DNA of 64,000 nucleotides, taken from assembly GCF_016916835.1 (NCBI RefSeq), contig NZ_JAFFIX010000006.1, forward strand, positions 62,001-126,000. The letters run 5' to 3'. The notes beneath the pieces are model-generated. The model was not told the origin of the DNA, ran no database searches, and was given only the letters and a program-made list of their open reading frames with translations. This DNA is from Actinacidiphila bryophytorum. GTDB lineage: Bacteria > Actinomycetota > Actinomycetes > Streptomycetales > Streptomycetaceae. Positions within the stretch are counted from its first letter, which is position 1, and each line of letters begins with the position of its first letter. Position numbers and translations under genes: made by a program. Below are positions 1-13,906 of this stretch, piece by piece.

Positions 1-870
1 GACCTCGTCCGCGGGGCTTCCCACGGCGACGATGCAGAACTCGTCGCCGCCCAGCCGTGCCGCCAGGCTCCCCGGGAGCATCGCGCCGCACAGCGACAGG
101 AGCGAGCCGAAACGTTCGAGCAGGCGGTCGCCGACCTCGTGGCCGAGGCGGTCGTTGACGCGTTTGAGGCCGTTGAGGTCGCAGACCATGAGGCTGACGG
201 CCGTACCGTCGGCCCGGTGCCGCTCCAGCGCCTCGTCGAGGCGCTGGTCGACGGCGCGGCGGTTGCCGAGGCCGGTGAGCGGGTCGGTGAAGGCGAGCCG
301 CTGCACTTCGGCCAGCCGCTCGGTCTGGGCGATGCCGGAGGCGATGACCGCGGCGAGGACCGTCGCGAAGTCGGCGTCGGGGCGGGCGAAGGGGGGTTCG
401 CCGTGGCCGCGGGCCACGTACACCTCGCCCCAGGCGCGGCCGTGCAGGACCAGCGGGGCGACGACGCAGCTGCCGCGGCCGCGGCGGCGCAGGGCCGCGG
501 CCCTGCCCCAGCTGCTGCCGCCGGGCGAGGCGCCCGTGCCCTCCGAGGTCTCGACCCAGGCGTGCGGTTCGCCGCCGCGGGCCCAGCTGCCGTGCAGGAA
601 CTCGGCGATCTCCGGGAAGTCGTGCACCGAGTACGACTCGTCGGCCGGTTCCGGTTCCTCGCCGGGGGCGAGGTCACCGTCGTTGACCAGCACGCGCAGG
701 CGGCCGGTCTCGCGCTCCCAGGCGGAGACGGCGGCGAAGGAGCCGCCCATCGCCACGCGCGCGCGGCGCGCGCCCGCGCGTGCCGCGTCCTGCGGGGTCT
801 GCGCGGTCGCCAGCGCCTGGGCCAGCTCGACGACAGCCCTGAGCCGAAGGTCGGCCGTACCGTCCACCAT
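1..870 (-). CDS. GAF-like/GGDEF diguanylate cyclase, partial
   Basis: The gene runs off the left edge; 290 residues are visible from an ATG at 868-870. The C-terminal part carries an intact GGDEF motif (residues 274-278, in LGGDEFCIV) preceded by the typical DPLTGLGNRRA and LMVCDLNGLKRVND blocks, so it should make c-di-GMP from two GTP. Residues of about 20-150 look like a GAF-type sensory domain. No RxxD inhibitory site is visible in the nine residues before GGDEF. The rest of the GGDEF domain and anything beyond it (such as an EAL domain) lies outside the window. From memory it resembles the GAF-GGDEF protein next to an enoyl-CoA hydratase in S. coelicolor (SCO4931/SCO4930). The domain call is certain; the ortholog is inferred. 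Confidence 0.9.
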   Translation of the reverse strand, partial: MVDGTADLRLRAVVELAQALATAQTPQDAARAGARRARVAMGGSFAAVSAWERETGRLRVLVNDGDLAPGEEPEPADESYSVHDFPEIAEFLHGSWARGGEPHAWVETSEGTGASPGGSSWGRAAALRRRGRGSCVVAPLVLHGRAWGEVYVARGHGEPPFARPDADFATVLAAVIASGIAQTERLAEVQRLAFTDPLTGLGNRRAVDQRLDEALERHRADGTAVSLMVCDLNGLKRVNDRLGHEVGDRLLERFGSLLSLCGAMLPGSLAARLGGDEFCIVAVGSPADEV

Positions 871-1475
871 CTCCCCAGGCTAGAGAGCTTTGCCCCTTTT
901 CGTCCCCCAGCTACGCCGAACGGCTCCCGCCCAGGGGTGTCCCACTGCCCTCCCCGCGGATGCGCGCGGGTCGCCACCGACCGAAAGGTCCTGCTCCTGT
1001 CGAAGCCGGACCACCGGCCGGCGGTGGGCTGGGCGCACAGTTCCCCGCGCCCCTATATGGCGCCCTCCCAGGCAAGGGCACACCCCCCGCCGGGTGAGGC
1101 GTTGCCGCTGCGGACGGCGTGCCTTTCAGGGGCGCGGGGAACTGCGCGACCAGCCCATCACCCGCGTGCGGGTCGTCACCGGCACAAAGGGGCTCTTCCT
1201 GTCGGAGACGGACCACCCGCCGGCGGCCGGCTGAGCGCGCAGTTCCCCGCGCCCCTAAAAAGCGCTCGCCCTCCGTCACAGAGGGGACCCCCCAGGGGCG
1301 CGGGGAACTGCGCGGCCAGCCCACCACAAGCGTCGTGTGGCGACGGACCGCCACCACCCCAGGGGCGCGGGGAACTGCGCGACCAGCCCACCACCCACGC
1401 GCGGGTCGTCACCGGCGCAAAGGGGCTGTTCGGGTCGGAGGCGGGCCACCGGCCGGTGAGGGCGGGGCCGCCGGG
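871..1475. repeat. Intergenic array of Streptomyces-type hairpin repeats
   Basis: This 605-bp stretch has no credible gene. It contains one complete element (1129-1255) bounded by GGGGCGCGGGGAACTGCGCG and its exact reverse complement, a partial element with only a right arm (about 960-1053), and two further left arms at 1295-1314 and 1362-1381. The second of these is followed by the conserved interior CGCGGGTCGTCACCGG. The open frames crossing this region are low-complexity by-products of the repeats. The same family recurs on the far side of the NRPS cluster and at other gene ends in the window. Confidence 0.85.
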
Positions 1476-2276
1476 CTAGGCGGAGGGCCAGCGAGGGGGG
1501 CGTTTGGACGCGAAGGCCGAGACGCCCTCGGCTCGGTCGGGGGAGAAGGCCACCGTCCGCCAGGCCGCGTCCTCGATGTCGAGGCCGGACCGGAGGTCGA
1601 GTCCGTGGCCCAGCCGCAGCGCGCGTTTGGCCGCGCGCAGTCCCACGGGGGAATTGGCCGCGATGCGCTCGGCCAGAGCGAGTGCCGCGTCGCGGGCGCC
1701 GGATCCCGCGGGGGCGAGCTCGTCGACCAGGCCAAGTGCGGCGGCTTCCGCCGCCGCCACGCGGCGGGCGGTGAAGATCAGCTCGGCGGCACGTGCGGCG
1801 CCGACGCGGCGCGGCAGGAGTTGCGTGCCGCCGCCGCCGGGGATGACGCCGACGGAGACCTCGGGCAGGCCGACGACCGCGGTGTCGTCGGCGACGATGA
1901 CGTCGCAGGCGAGGGCCAGCTCGAAGCCGCCGCCGAGGGCGTAACCGTGCACGGCGGCGACCGTGGGCATGGGCAGTTCGAGTACGCCGGTGTAGCAGGC
2001 GCGGGCCAGCGGGCGCTGGCGCGCAAGCTCGGCGTCGGTCAGGGAGTTGCGCTCCTTGAGGTCGGCGCCGACGCAGAAGGCCTTGCTGTTGGAGGAGCTG
2101 AGCACGGTGACGCTCACCGCGGGGTCCGCCGCGAGGTCGGCGCAGGCCGCCGCGACGGCCCCGGCCATCGCCGTCGAGACGGCGTTCATCGCCTCGGGCC
2201 GGTCGAGCACCAGCTCGGCGACGCGCTCGCCGTGCCTTTCGACCCGTACCAGACCGCCGTACCGCACCTCACCCAT
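1476..2276 (-). CDS. Enoyl-CoA hydratase/isomerase family protein
   Basis: This 266-residue crotonase-fold protein should act on acyl-CoA thioesters (hydration or isomerisation of 2-enoyl-CoA). The signature blocks are visible: AFCVGADLKE (residues 66-75), the oxyanion-hole segment HGYALGGGFELA (110-121) and GLPEVSVGVIPGGGGTQ with a candidate catalytic Glu at 139. Its length is normal for the family. It starts 34 bp after the stop of the NRPS-MFS gene and on the same strand, so it could be co-transcribed. However, the remembered S. coelicolor order (GGDEF gene, enoyl-CoA hydratase, adenylate cyclase) suggests it is a core gene at the edge of the inserted cluster rather than a tailoring enzyme. 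Confidence 0.9.
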   Translation of the reverse strand: MGEVRYGGLVRVERHGERVAELVLDRPEAMNAVSTAMAGAVAAACADLAADPAVSVTVLSSSNSKAFCVGADLKERNSLTDAELARQRPLARACYTGVLELPMPTVAAVHGYALGGGFELALACDVIVADDTAVVGLPEVSVGVIPGGGGTQLLPRRVGAARAAELIFTARRVAAAEAAALGLVDELAPAGSGARDAALALAERIAANSPVGLRAAKRALRLGHGLDLRSGLDIEDAAWRTVAFSPDRAEGVSAFASKRPPRWPSA

Positions 2277-2310
2277 CGGACCGCCTCCCGGTTAACGACC
2301 GTGAACCGGC

Positions 2311-7715
<5,405 letters not shown>

Positions 7716-7716
<1 letters not shown>

Positions 7717-8855
7717 CAGGCGAGCCCTTCCATGGAGGTCTTCAGTGCGTGCAGGAACAGCGAGGCGTCCCGCCCGTTGATAAGCCGGTGGTCGTAGGCG
7801 AGCCCGATGTTGGCGGGCGAACCGTCGGCGGGCGAGGTGACCGCGAGGGCGCAGACGGTGCCGGGGAAGACGAAGGGGACGGCCAGCACCACGTCGCCCT
7901 CCGTGTGCAGTGTGATGACGAAGTTGGCGCCGCCGAGGTCGCTCTCGCGGAAGGTGCCGCCGGACGCGGCGACGCGGAAGGCCATCAGCCGGGTGGCGAT
8001 CTCGGCGATGGTCAGCTCCGCGGGGTTGCGGACGCAGGGCACGTACAGCCCCTCGCCGAGGTCGACGGTCACCCCGATGTGCGGGGCGTCGGCGAAGACC
8101 GCGGTGGTGCCGTCGATGGCGGCGAAGAAGCGCGGGAAGTGCGCGTGCAGCGCGGCGACCTGCTGCACGAACAGTTCGGCGAGCCCGACCGGCCTGCGCA
8201 CGGCCCGGGTCAGTGCCGCGCCGTGCGCCCGCGCGGGGCCGAGGTCCATGCGCACCACGGTGTAGGCGGCGGGGATGGTGCGGTGCGAGATCTCCACGGC
8301 CCGGGCCACGCCCTGCTGGACCCGGCTCAACGGAACGCCTGCGGGGGCCTGTCGAGCGGCGGGCGCCTCCGCGGCCGGGGCGGGCCGCAGCGCCTCGACG
8401 TCCGCGCGGCGGACGACCGCCAGGCCGAGCGCGGCCAACTCCGCGGGGGTGACACCGAGTTCGTCGGCCAGGTCCTGTGCGGGGCGGGTGATCAGCGGGG
8501 CGCCCGCGGGCTGCGCTGCCGCGGTGGGGTGCGGTGGTGCGGTGGGGTGCGGTGGTGCGGTGGGGTGCGGTGGTGCGGGCTCCGCCACGTCCTCCCGCCG
8601 GTGGTCCGCATCCGCCGGGGTGCCGCCGTCGCGCACGTCGGCGATGCGCTCACCGGGGCGGCAGCGGGCGCCGGCCGCGACGCGGTGGCGCAGCGTCCCG
8701 GCGGCGCAGGCCTCCAGTTCCTCGGTCGCCTTGGACGTCTCCACCACCGCGACCGGGTCGCCCGCGGCGACCGGCTCGCCGTCCCCGACCAGCCAGTCGG
8801 TCAGCACGTAGTCGGTGTCGTTGTTGTTGAGCTTGGGCACCAGCAGCTCAGCCAC
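7716..8855 (-). CDS. Lipoyl-bearing E2 acyltransferase of a 2-oxo acid dehydrogenase
   Basis: Three parts are visible in 379 residues: an N-terminal lipoyl domain (lipoyl Lys42 in VETSKATEE), a linker with three PHPTAP-type repeats around residues 95-115, a weak peripheral-subunit-binding-like segment (DLADELGVTPAELAALG), and the catalytic domain (PLSRVQQGVARAVEISH onward). The active-site block near the C-terminus is YDHRLING: His356 is present, but the usual Asp of DHRxxDG is Asn360. The GTG start at 8855 overlaps the E1beta stop and is preferred over upstream frames because it begins directly with the AELLVPKL lipoyl start. The family transfers an acyl group from lipoamide to CoA. Here the acceptor could instead be a carrier domain, which is inference. 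Confidence 0.88.
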
Positions 8856-9822
8856 GGAGCTTCTCCCGGATCGTGCGGTGGACGTCGGCGGCGCTGACCA
8901 GCACCTCGCGCTCCAGATGGGCGGCGGTGGGGACGACCGAGTCCGCCGAGTGGACGAGGGTGACGGGGCCGTCGAGCCGCGACCAGTGCCGCTGGTGGAC
9001 GACATGCGCGACCTCCGCGCCCCACGTGCCGCCCGCGGTGCCCTCCTCGACCACGAACACCTGCCGCACGTCGGGCAGTTCGAGGTCGACGGGGTAGATC
9101 CGGGAGGGCACGAGCAGGGTGCAGACGATCTCCTCCTCGACCAGCAGCGAGCGCATCGCCTCCAGCACCCGGTGCGCGACCCCGCCACCCGCGACGACCA
9201 CGCAGTCGGGGTCCGCCCCCGGCAGTGACACCTGTGCGGTGCCGCCGCCGTCCGCCGCCCGCAGCGCGAACGGCGGCTCGACCTCGTACATCGGCCGGGT
9301 GTAGAGCACCTTGTCCTCGAACAGGACGCAGGGCTCGGCGCGTTGCAGCATCTCCGCCAGCACCTCCGCGTGGTCGTGGAAGGGCGATGCCTCGTAGAGG
9401 GCGAGCCCGGGGACGCCCAGGAAGTGCTTCTGCAGGCTCTGGCTGTGGGTGGGGCCGTAGCCGCGCCCGCCGCCGACCGGGCAGCGCAGGACCATCCGCA
9501 TCGGCACCCGCTCGCCGTACATCGACACGGACTTGGCCGCGAAGTTGACCAGCTGGTCGAAGGCGAGCGCGGCGAAGTCGCCGAACATCATCTCCACGAT
9601 CGCGCCGTCGCCCGCAAGCGCGAGCCCGGCCGCGACCCCGGTGATGGCGTTCTCGCTGATCGGGGTGGACAGCACCCGGCCGGGGAAGCGGTCGGAGAGC
9701 CCGCGGGTGATCTTGAAGGCGCCGCCGTAGGGGTCCATGACGTCCTCGCCCAGCACGTACAGGTCCGGCTCGCGCTCCAGCAGGCCGTGCAGCGCCGCGT
9801 TGAGATTCTCCGCGACCCTCAT
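8848..9822 (-). CDS. 2-oxo acid dehydrogenase E1 beta subunit
   Basis: This 324-residue protein has the transketolase-like fold of pyruvate/branched-chain/acetoin dehydrogenase E1 beta subunits. Seen in sequence: GEDVMDPYGGAFKIT near the N-terminus, the Glu57 of TPISENAITG that activates thiamine diphosphate, and GYGPTHSQSLQKHF with the catalytic His126. The start at 9822 has GAGGGAG six bases upstream. It lies 40 bp after E1alpha, with a short repeat of CGGGCTTCCTCACGA in the gap, and overlaps the E2 start by 8 bp. With E1alpha it should decarboxylate a 2-oxo acid and reductively acylate the lipoyl arm of E2. The substrate cannot be deduced from the sequence. Confidence 0.9.
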   Translation of the reverse strand: MRVAENLNAALHGLLEREPDLYVLGEDVMDPYGGAFKITRGLSDRFPGRVLSTPISENAITGVAAGLALAGDGAIVEMMFGDFAALAFDQLVNFAAKSVSMYGERVPMRMVLRCPVGGGRGYGPTHSQSLQKHFLGVPGLALYEASPFHDHAEVLAEMLQRAEPCVLFEDKVLYTRPMYEVEPPFALRAADGGGTAQVSLPGADPDCVVVAGGGVAHRVLEAMRSLLVEEEIVCTLLVPSRIYPVDLELPDVRQVFVVEEGTAGGTWGAEVAHVVHQRHWSRLDGPVTLVHSADSVVPTAAHLEREVLVSAADVHRTIREKLRG

Positions 9823-9862
9823 GACGGCTCCCTCGTGGCGGGCTTCCTCACGACGGGCTTCC

Positions 9863-10810
9863 TCACGACAGCTCCCTCGCGACGACGTCCGCGGTAACGG
9901 CCGCGATGTGCGCCCGGGCCACCGCGTCCAGGCGCGCGAAGCGCTCGGGGTCGGCTGCCGCGTAGCGCGGGTACCAGTCGGCCGCGCGGGCCTGCGCGAT
10001 GTCCATGGCGCTGCGGGTGTCGTCGCCCTTGCTGTGCGGGCCGAGCCGGTGGGTGGCGAACTCCACGACCAGCGGGCGCCCTTGGCGTACCGCACGCACC
10101 GCCGCGTCCAGCCCGCGGCGGATCGCGGCGACGTCGACGGTGTCCACCAGCCGGTGCTCGACCGCGAAGGCCGCGGCACGGCCCGCGATGCTGCCCGCCA
10201 TGTTCGCGGCCAGCGGGGTGGACTGGGCGATCCCGTTGTTCTCGACGACCACCAGCAGCGGCAGGTCCCACAGCGAGGCGATGTTCAGCGCCTCGTAGAC
10301 CGCGCCCTCGCCGAAGGTGCCGTCGCCGACGTAGACGCAGGCCAGCGCGCCCGGCTCGGTGCGCTTCAGGTGCAGCGCGACACCGCACGCCACCGGCAGG
10401 CTCTCGCCCTGCACCCCCGTCGACAGGTAGCGGTCGCGGCGGATGTGCTGGCTGCCGCCGACGCCGCCGCAGACCGCGCCCCTGCGGCCCATGATCTCGG
10501 CGAGCAGGCCTTCCGGGTCACGGTGCCTGGCCAGGTAGTGGCCGTGCCCGCGGTGGTTGCTGAAGACGTGGTCGCCCGCGGCCAGCAGCCCTTCGAGCGC
10601 CACGGGGACGTACTCCTGGCCGAGGCAGGTGTGGGTGGTGCCGTTGAGCATGCCGCGGTCGAAGAGGTCGAGCAGCGCCGACTCGAAGGCCCGGATCGTC
10701 AGCATCGACGACAGGTCCTCGTCGGGGAGTTCACCGAGCGGGGCGTGCGCACCCTCATCGTGCGGGAGGTCGTCGCGGGAGCGCTCCCGCGGCGGGGCCG
10801 GGGCGCTCAC
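9863..10810 (-). CDS. 2-oxo acid dehydrogenase E1 alpha subunit
   Basis: The 315-residue product carries the thiamine diphosphate binding motif: GDGTFGEGA begins at residue 162 and ends with the paired Asn191-Asn192 of VVENNGIAQST. SNHRGHGHYLA (about 84-94) and GGSQH are further family marks. The GTG at 10810 overlaps the stop of the C-T gene (GTGA). Starts further upstream would run into that gene and lack homology. E1alpha and E1beta form the heterotetrameric decarboxylase that loads E2. No lipoamide dehydrogenase (E3) gene is in the cluster, so either a housekeeping E3 serves it or the complex works non-oxidatively. That choice is open. Confidence 0.9.
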   Translation of the reverse strand: MSAPAPPRERSRDDLPHDEGAHAPLGELPDEDLSSMLTIRAFESALLDLFDRGMLNGTTHTCLGQEYVPVALEGLLAAGDHVFSNHRGHGHYLARHRDPEGLLAEIMGRRGAVCGGVGGSQHIRRDRYLSTGVQGESLPVACGVALHLKRTEPGALACVYVGDGTFGEGAVYEALNIASLWDLPLLVVVENNGIAQSTPLAANMAGSIAGRAAAFAVEHRLVDTVDVAAIRRGLDAAVRAVRQGRPLVVEFATHRLGPHSKGDDTRSAMDIAQARAADWYPRYAAADPERFARLDAVARAHIAAVTADVVARELS

Positions 10811-12255
10811 CGCCGGACCACGGCGACCACGCCGGCGATCGTGGAGTTGTCGAAGAAGTCGTCCAGGCCTATCTCCACGCCGAGTTGGGTCTGCATCCTG
10901 GCGATGATCTGGGTGATGGTCAGCGAGTGGCCGCCGAGGTCGAAGATGTCCTCGTGCGGGCCGATCGGTGAGCGCTCGAGCACCTGCTCCCATATCTCCG
11001 TGACCTGGGCGGCCAGCGGGTCGCCGCCCGCCGGGAGCGGCGCGTCGGGTGCGGCCCGCGCCGCGCGCGGCTCGGCCGCCGCCACCGGCGCGAAGTCCGC
11101 AAGCCCGCCCAGCGGCCGCTCCGGGTCGGCGGCGACCGCGGCGAGCACGCGGGCCAGGTCCGCGGCGAACCGCCCGGCGTCCGCCAGCTCCAGCGGGTCG
11201 TGCCGCAGGCTCACCAGCGCGCCCGACGGGCCGTGCGCGACCTGGAGTTGCAGTGCGCCGCGCACACTGTGGTTGAACTCCAGCCAGCGCACCCGGCCCA
11301 GCGGGCTCTCGGTGCCCGGCAGCCGCCGGTAGCTGATCGACACCGGGGCGAGCGCGGCATGCGGGCGCAGCCCCGGCACCGCGCGGGCCAGCGGCACCTC
11401 CCGGTAGCGGTAGACCTCCCGCAGCTCGCCGCGGATCTGTGCCGCGAAGCGCGCGAAGGGCATGTCGGCCGACGGCTTGGAGAACAGCGGGAGTTCGTTG
11501 ACGTACGGGCCGATGTGGCCGGCCTCCCGCTCGGTGCGGGTCGACAGGTCCAGTGCGGTGGCGACCTCGGCGTTGCCGTACGAGGCGAGCACCACGTGCA
11601 CCGCGGCGACCAGCACCTCGAAGTGCGTCGCCGCCGCCAACCGCGGCAGCTCCAGCGGGAATTCCAGCACCTCGGCGTCCGCCGCCCGGCGCGAGCGCAG
11701 CCAGCCGCCGGGCACGGCCGTGTCGTCCGGCTCGTGCCAGCGCCCGGCCCAGAACTCGCCCGCGTCCGGCAGCAGCGCCGCCACCCGCTCGCGCTGCGCC
11801 GCCACCCGCTCGCCGTGGCCGGAGTGCTCCAGCTCGGCCGGCATGCCGCCCTGGACGTAGGCGGCCAGGTCCGCGACCAGCAGGTCCTTGGACTGGCCGT
11901 CGAAGACCAGGTGGTGGGCGACGGCCACCAGCATGTCGTCGCCGACCAGCGCGAACCGCACCAGCGGGCCGCGCGCCAGGTCGAAGGGCCGGGTCACGAC
12001 CTCTTCGACGGAGCCGGCCTCCTCAAGGCCCGGCAGCTCGGCCGCGGGGACCAACTGCGGCTCCCCGCCGACCTCCTGGACCGCGCAGCCGAGCAGCGGG
12101 TGCCGTTCGACGACGGCCCGGCAGGCCTTGGCGAGCGCACCGCGGTCCGGGTCCGCGTCGAGCGCCACCACGACCGGCATGTGGTAGGCGGTGGCCGCAC
12201 CCGTCCGCGCGGCGATCCACATTCCGTGCTGGGTGGAGGAGAGCTGGCTGTTCAT
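10807..12255 (-). CDS. NRPS condensation-carrier didomain (C-T)
   Basis: This 482-residue protein has an N-terminal condensation domain with an intact HHLVFDG motif and a C-terminal carrier domain (EDIFDLGGHSLTITQ, phosphopantetheine Ser). There is no adenylation domain, so its carrier must be loaded in trans. The upstream ligase, whose stop overlaps this gene's ATG (ATGA), is the obvious partner. Residues of about 410-430 form an Ala/Pro-rich linker between domains. The condensation domain could join an acyl group, for example one made by the E1/E2 proteins, to the tethered substrate. Substrate identity is unknown. Confidence 0.88.
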   Translation of the reverse strand: MNSQLSSTQHGMWIAARTGAATAYHMPVVVALDADPDRGALAKACRAVVERHPLLGCAVQEVGGEPQLVPAAELPGLEEAGSVEEVVTRPFDLARGPLVRFALVGDDMLVAVAHHLVFDGQSKDLLVADLAAYVQGGMPAELEHSGHGERVAAQRERVAALLPDAGEFWAGRWHEPDDTAVPGGWLRSRRAADAEVLEFPLELPRLAAATHFEVLVAAVHVVLASYGNAEVATALDLSTRTEREAGHIGPYVNELPLFSKPSADMPFARFAAQIRGELREVYRYREVPLARAVPGLRPHAALAPVSISYRRLPGTESPLGRVRWLEFNHSVRGALQLQVAHGPSGALVSLRHDPLELADAGRFAADLARVLAAVAADPERPLGGLADFAPVAAAEPRAARAAPDAPLPAGGDPLAAQVTEIWEQVLERSPIGPHEDIFDLGGHSLTITQIIARMQTQLGVEIGLDDFFDNSTIAGVVAVVRR

Positions 12256-13646
12256 CGGACGACCTCTCGGAGCGCGCGTTTGTCCACCTTGCCGCCGTGG
12301 TTGCGGGGCAGGGCGTCGAGCGTGATCAGGTGCTGCGGCAGTTCGTGGGGTGCCAGCCGGGACCTGAGGAAGGCCCGCAGGTCCGTGTGGTCGACACCGC
12401 CGACCACCGCGACGGCGACCGCCGTGCCGAGCGCGGGGTGCGGCACCCCGAAGGCCGCGGCCTCGACCACCGACGGGTGCTCGTAGACCGCCTCCTCGAC
12501 GTGCAGCGTGGAGACCTTGTGCGCACCGGACTTGACGACGTCGCTCTCCCGGTCGACCAGGTAGAGGTAGCCGTCGCCGTCCAGGTAGCCCAGGTCGCCC
12601 ATCCGCACCCACCCGCCGCGGAAGACGCCCGCGGAGGCGGCCGCGTCGCCGTAGTAGGTGCGTGAGGCGGTCGGCGAGCGCATCCACACCTCGCCGGTGG
12701 CGCCCGCGGGCAGCGGTTCGCCGTCGGCGGTCGCGACCCGGACCGCGCCGCCGGACGCCGGGCGGCCGACGCTTGAGGGGCGGGCCGCGTCGTAGAGCAT
12801 CACGGTCTGCGCCGGGGCGGCTTCTGTGGAGGTGTAGTAGTTGGCGATCGTCGCCCGCGGGAAGGCCGCGCTCAGGTCGGCGGCGACCTTGCCGGGCAGC
12901 GGCGCCGCCGCGGAGCCGAGCAGCAGCACACTGGACAGGTCCGACTTCAGGTGCGCACCCGCGGCCAGCAGTTCGATCGCCATGGTGGGCACCAGGAAGA
13001 CGGTGCCGACCCGGTGCTCCTCGATCATGCGGGCGAAGCGGCCGGGGGTGAAGTGCCCCAGGGTCAGCACCGCCGGGTGCGCGCCGACCGCGTTGGCCAG
13101 CATCCACTGCCCGGCGTTGGTGCCGATCGGGAAGGCGTGCGCGAGGGTGCGTGAGTGCGCGAAGGGCCTGCGCCGCCCGCCCCACCCATAGGCCAGGTTG
13201 CCGTGCGTGGCGGCAACTCCCTTGGGGCGCCCGGTGGTTCCCGAGGTGTAGAGGATCTGCGCCAGGTCCCCGGGCTCCGGGGTGCGCACCGGCCCTTCCG
13301 CGGTGGGCAGTTGCCCCGCCCGCAGCACCAGGGCGGCACCGCAGTGCGCGAGCATCGCGTCGGTGTCCGCGCCGCTCAGCCGGTCCGAGAGCGGCACCGC
13401 GACGGCCCCGGCCTTCAGCACCCCGAAGAAGGCGACGGCGTAGTCGAGCCAGTCGGGGCTGCCGAAGACCAGTCCGACCCGGTCCCCCGGCGCGACACCG
13501 CGGCGCATCAGCCCCGCCGCCACCGCATCGGAGCGCCGCCACCAGTTTTCGAAAGTCAGCGTCCCGGAACCCGCAACTTTTAGCGCGTCCTGGTCGGGTT
13601 CTGCGGCTGCGCGCGCACGCAGCAGCTCGGACAGGGTCGTGCTCAC
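12252..13646 (-). CDS. Adenylate-forming ligase (ANL superfamily)
   Basis: A stand-alone 464-residue ANL enzyme that should activate a carboxylic or amino acid as acyl-AMP and pass it to a thiol. Core motifs seen: ILYTSGTTGRPKGVAATH, NYYTSTEA in place of the usual YG.TE, GDLGYLDGDGYLYLVDRESD, and the C-terminal NHGGKVDKRAL with the adenylation Lys. No carrier domain is attached. The GTG at 13646 is chosen because AGGGGG lies eight bases upstream; upstream frames extend into the promoter region. It is the first gene of the minus-strand operon and overlaps the C-T gene by 4 bp, implying it charges that carrier. Its substrate cannot be read reliably. Confidence 0.88.
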   Translation of the reverse strand: MSTTLSELLRARAAAEPDQDALKVAGSGTLTFENWWRRSDAVAAGLMRRGVAPGDRVGLVFGSPDWLDYAVAFFGVLKAGAVAVPLSDRLSGADTDAMLAHCGAALVLRAGQLPTAEGPVRTPEPGDLAQILYTSGTTGRPKGVAATHGNLAYGWGGRRRPFAHSRTLAHAFPIGTNAGQWMLANAVGAHPAVLTLGHFTPGRFARMIEEHRVGTVFLVPTMAIELLAAGAHLKSDLSSVLLLGSAAAPLPGKVAADLSAAFPRATIANYYTSTEAAPAQTVMLYDAARPSSVGRPASGGAVRVATADGEPLPAGATGEVWMRSPTASRTYYGDAAASAGVFRGGWVRMGDLGYLDGDGYLYLVDRESDVVKSGAHKVSTLHVEEAVYEHPSVVEAAAFGVPHPALGTAVAVAVVGGVDHTDLRAFLRSRLAPHELPQHLITLDALPRNHGGKVDKRALREVVR

Positions 13647-13906
13647 GTACTGATCCCCCTGATGCGCACCGGCCTGCCACCGGCGAAGTGAAGGAATCGG
13701 CTCCGCCAGAAGGCGAGCAAACCCCCTACAACAGCTCATTGACTGAGCGGGCTCACCCTGGCATTGTCGCCCAGAGCCGTCAACCCTTTCGAATGTGTCG
13801 GCGCGATTTACGAAATCGCACGCCCCGACTTTCGCGGCCCGTTCCCCCGATCCCCCCGTTCCCCCCGTTCCCCCTGAGCACGCCAGCACAGCACGTGGAG
13901 ACACCT
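13647..13906. promoter_or_regulatory. Divergent promoter region of the NRPS cluster
   Basis: The 260-bp gap separates the two biosynthetic arms. Plus strand: TTGACT (13739-13744), 17-bp spacer, CATTGT (13762-13767). Minus strand: TTGACG (13783-13778), 17-bp spacer, CAGGGT (13760-13755). The two promoters would overlap face to face, so one regulator could control both. A perfect inverted repeat GCGATTT-ACG-AAATCGC lies at 13803-13819, upstream of the minus promoter and downstream of the plus -10. No regulator gene occurs inside the cluster. The promoter hexamers are visual matches only. Confidence 0.5.

Noticed and set aside
890..1479. Several overlapping frames of 60-150 codons in the left intergenic gap.
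   Set aside because: They consist of repeat-derived Arg/Gly/Pro-rich sequence with no ribosome site or domain, and the same peptide pieces recur at other repeat copies.
1476..2276. Enoyl-CoA hydratase as a tailoring enzyme of the NRPS pathway.
   Set aside because: Only a 34-bp gap links it to the operon. The conserved order recalled from S. coelicolor places it in the core genome next to the GGDEF gene. A pathway role cannot be excluded but is not supported.
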